Below are positions 5,967-7,437 of a stretch of DNA of 7,437 bases, in pieces. Positions within the stretch are counted from its first letter, which is position 1; every line of letters starts with the position of its first letter. Source of the stretch: SKNW01 sp050485865 (GTDB taxonomy: Bacteria > Gemmatimonadota > Gemmatimonadetes > Longimicrobiales > Gaopeijiaceae); NCBI GenBank assembly GCA_050485865.1, contig JBJHCE010000144.1:1-7437 (forward strand), given 5' to 3'. Both the position numbers and the translations under genes were made by a program. The notes under the pieces were generated by a model. It was not told where the DNA came from, did no database searches, and was given only the letters and a program-made list of their open reading frames with translations.

Positions 5967-5986
5967 GTGAGGCTCTCTCCGTGTCA

Positions 5987-6004
5987 TTCGTTCGAGCGAA
6001 CGAA
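5987..6004. promoter_or_regulatory. Perfect palindrome, probable MarR operator
   Basis: TTCGTTCG and CGAACGAA form perfect 8-bp arms around a 2-base centre (AG), with each arm itself a doubled TTCG/CGAA unit. It lies 20 bases upstream of the MarR start codon and 103 bases before the multicopper oxidase start. Length and symmetry fit the 16-20 bp palindromes bound by MarR dimers. The palindrome is seen directly; recognition by the adjacent MarR protein, and control of either gene, are inferred. Confidence 0.65.
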
Positions 6005-6041
6005 ACAAATTCGGGGGCACGATCGTAGGGCTCGGCGTGCA

Positions 6042-6057
6042 GGGGATGAGGATCCCC
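6042..6057 (+). promoter_or_regulatory. Leader hairpin ahead of multicopper oxidase
   Basis: GGGGAT and ATCCCC form a perfect 6-bp stem with a 4-base loop (GAGG), 50 bases before the oxidase start codon. It could be a structured element in the 5' untranslated region. It does not cover the ribosome-binding site, and no known riboswitch is recognised. Confidence 0.25.
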
Positions 6058-6107
6058 GGGCGGGATCATTTCCTGTCGAACCTCTCGTGTCAACGATGGA
6101 GAAGAAG

Positions 6108-7437
6108 ATGGATCGCCGAGCCTTTCTCGGGACATCCGCCGGGGCCGTCGCCGCACTCGCGGCGCTGGGACCCGGATGCCAGGCCGCGCCGACCCTTCCT
6201 GTGCCCGATCAGAGACCGTGGCTGACGCGACCCGAACGAAGGGCCGCACGGGGCAGGCTCGTCGCCGATACCGACGCGCGGATCGAACTGGGCGATGGAC
6301 GTTGGGCGTCGGCCTGGGGGTACGACGGGGTGACCCCTGGGCCTCTTCTGACGCTCCGCCGGGGGGAGACTCTCGATGTCGAGCTCGAGAACCGGCTCTT
6401 CCAGGACACCACCGTCCACTGGCATGGACTCATTCCCCCGTCGGAGATGGACGGACATCCTTCCGACGCCGTGCGACCTGGATCCGGGTTCCGATACCAC
6501 TTTCCAGTGGAGCAGCGAGCGTGCCTGGCGTGGTACCATCCGCATCCTCATGACGCGGTCTCGGAGCAGGTCTACCGGGGGCTCGCAGGACCCCTCGTGG
6601 TTACCGACGAGACCGAGGAGCAACTGGGACTCCCGCGCGGCGGGGACGAGGATGTTCTGGTCCTCGGTGATGCCGAACTGGGCCGCGACGGGCGGTCCAT
6701 CCGGTACCGCCCCGGTGCGTCATCGGACCGGGGAAGCTTCCCGCTTGTGAACGGTTCCGCCTTTCCCCGAGTGCCGGCGCGGACCGGGATGCGGCGAGTG
6801 CGCCTCCTGAACGCTGCCCGGTCCCGGGTCTTCGAGCCGGGATTCTCCGAAATCTCTACCTTCCTGCTGATCGGAAACGATGGGGGCTTCCTCGACGCTC
6901 CCACCCCGTTGGACCGGGTCGTGATGGCGCCGGGCGAGCGTGTCGATCTCCTCGTCGACTTCAGCGGCCTCGAGTCCGGTCGGCGAGTGGGACTCCGGTG
7001 CCTGCGGGCACGCTGGGACCTCCTGACCTTCGAGATCGACGACCGGGAGGGCGAGGACCCGGTCGCGTCCGCCCGATCGACGCTCAATCTGCCCCCCATT
7101 CGGGCGCACGGGGCGGCGGAGGTCCGCCGGGAGCGCGTCTTCGATTTCCAGGGGCATCACCGCATCAACGGGAGGCGGTTCCGCCTGGACCGCATCGACT
7201 TTCGTGTTCCCTTCGGTGACCTGGAGCGTTGGGTCTTTCGGTCGTCAGGTGGAGCGCCACATCCGGTCCACGTGCACGGCACCCACTTCCAGGTGGAGGG
7301 CCGGCGGGGCGGGCGAGGGCGCGTGTTTCCCTGGGAAGGCGGTTGGAAGGACACGGTGCTCCTCGAGGCGGGCGAGGAGGTTTCCGTCCTGCTTCGCTTT
7401 GACCAGTACCGCGGACGCTACCTGCTTCACTGCCACC
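6108..7437 (+). CDS. Tat-exported multicopper oxidase (C-terminus beyond right edge)
   Basis: The frame is open from 6108 to the last base, giving 443 complete codons. The N-terminus has a twin-arginine signal (D2-R-R-A-F-L7) and a hydrophobic stretch ending GPGC24, so folded export to the periplasm is expected; C24 might be lipidated, though the lipobox is imperfect. Three cupredoxin domains are implied by the copper motifs: H104-W-H106 and H144-P-H146-P-H148 in domain 1, H385-P-V-H388-V-H390 and H441-C442-H443 in domain 3. C442 and H385 would be type 1 copper ligands; the last His and axial residue lie off-window. VHWHGL, EMDGHP, WYHPHPHD, QVYRGLAGPLVV, LLNAARSR and APGERVDLLVDF are typical of CotA/CueO/FtsP-like oxidases, which couple oxidation of phenols or Cu(I) to reduction of oxygen. 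The substrate is not shown. ATG 6108 is preferred to in-frame ATG 6096 because GGAGAAG (6098-6104) is its ribosome-binding site. It is divergent from the MarR gene. Confidence 0.94.
   Translation, partial: MDRRAFLGTSAGAVAALAALGPGCQAAPTLPVPDQRPWLTRPERRAARGRLVADTDARIELGDGRWASAWGYDGVTPGPLLTLRRGETLDVELENRLFQDTTVHWHGLIPPSEMDGHPSDAVRPGSGFRYHFPVEQRACLAWYHPHPHDAVSEQVYRGLAGPLVVTDETEEQLGLPRGGDEDVLVLGDAELGRDGRSIRYRPGASSDRGSFPLVNGSAFPRVPARTGMRRVRLLNAARSRVFEPGFSEISTFLLIGNDGGFLDAPTPLDRVVMAPGERVDLLVDFSGLESGRRVGLRCLRARWDLLTFEIDDREGEDPVASARSTLNLPPIRAHGAAEVRRERVFDFQGHHRINGRRFRLDRIDFRVPFGDLERWVFRSSGGAPHPVHVHGTHFQVEGRRGGRGRVFPWEGGWKDTVLLEAGEEVSVLLRFDQYRGRYLLHCH

Noticed and set aside
5967..6020. N-terminal extension of the MarR protein from a GTG at 6020
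   Set aside because: It would translate through the palindromic operator candidate and adds residues beyond the usual MarR length. ATG 5966 has its own ribosome-binding site.
1643..6107. A biosynthetic cluster linking hydrolase, ABM monooxygenase, methyltransferase, MarR and oxidase
   Set aside because: The genes lie on alternating strands in separate transcription units, with no core biosynthetic enzyme, carrier protein or dedicated transporter. Proximity alone does not support a pathway.
6090..7160. Several minus-strand open frames opposite the multicopper oxidase
   Set aside because: All are antisense to a frame with complete copper-binding motifs and contain no domain signature of their own.

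Overview
The window is GC-rich DNA (about two thirds G+C by eye) with tightly packed genes on both strands. It looks like a chromosomal stretch from an environmental bacterium. The mix of genes (a beta-lactamase-fold hydrolase with an N-terminal beta-rich domain, a Tat-exported multicopper oxidase, and an XRE regulator paired with a small membrane protein) would suit Gemmatimonadota or a similar high-GC, Gram-negative-type lineage. That placement is a guess; no rRNA, tRNA or other phylogenetic marker is present. No CRISPR array, insertion sequence, phage gene or RNA gene was seen.

Left part (1-1531). A minus-strand alpha/beta hydrolase runs off the left edge and appears to be a pseudogene: it has an in-frame amber stop, an apparent internal deletion and no recognisable N-terminus. 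Its 5' end collides with a divergent plus-strand XRE-family regulator, whose start is preceded by a perfect 7-bp-arm inverted repeat. Downstream on the same strand comes a 22-codon ORF with a strong Shine-Dalgarno sequence. Its stop codon overlaps, as ATGA, the start of a four-helix membrane protein. A small XRE regulator beside a small multi-pass membrane protein is a recurrent pairing in bacteria.

Middle part (1532-5426). A secreted serine hydrolase of the class C beta-lactamase/esterase fold is followed on the same strand by a small antibiotic-biosynthesis-monooxygenase (ABM) domain protein. A convergent four-helix membrane protein of unknown function comes next. A 471-base stretch with no convincing gene then leads to a class I SAM-dependent methyltransferase, which carries an unusual Arg/Pro/Gly/Ser-rich insertion before its last strand.

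Right part (5427-7437). A minus-strand MarR-family regulator is divergent from a multicopper oxidase that runs off the right edge, uninterrupted to the last base. The shared intergenic region has a perfect 8-bp-arm palindrome close to the MarR start, a good operator candidate, and a short hairpin in the presumed leader of the oxidase gene. The simplest reading is that MarR represses itself and possibly the oxidase.

Overall this is mostly ordinary chromosomal content. The items most worth checking are the decayed hydrolase, the translationally coupled 22-codon ORF with the XRE/membrane-protein pair, and the MarR operator between two divergent genes.
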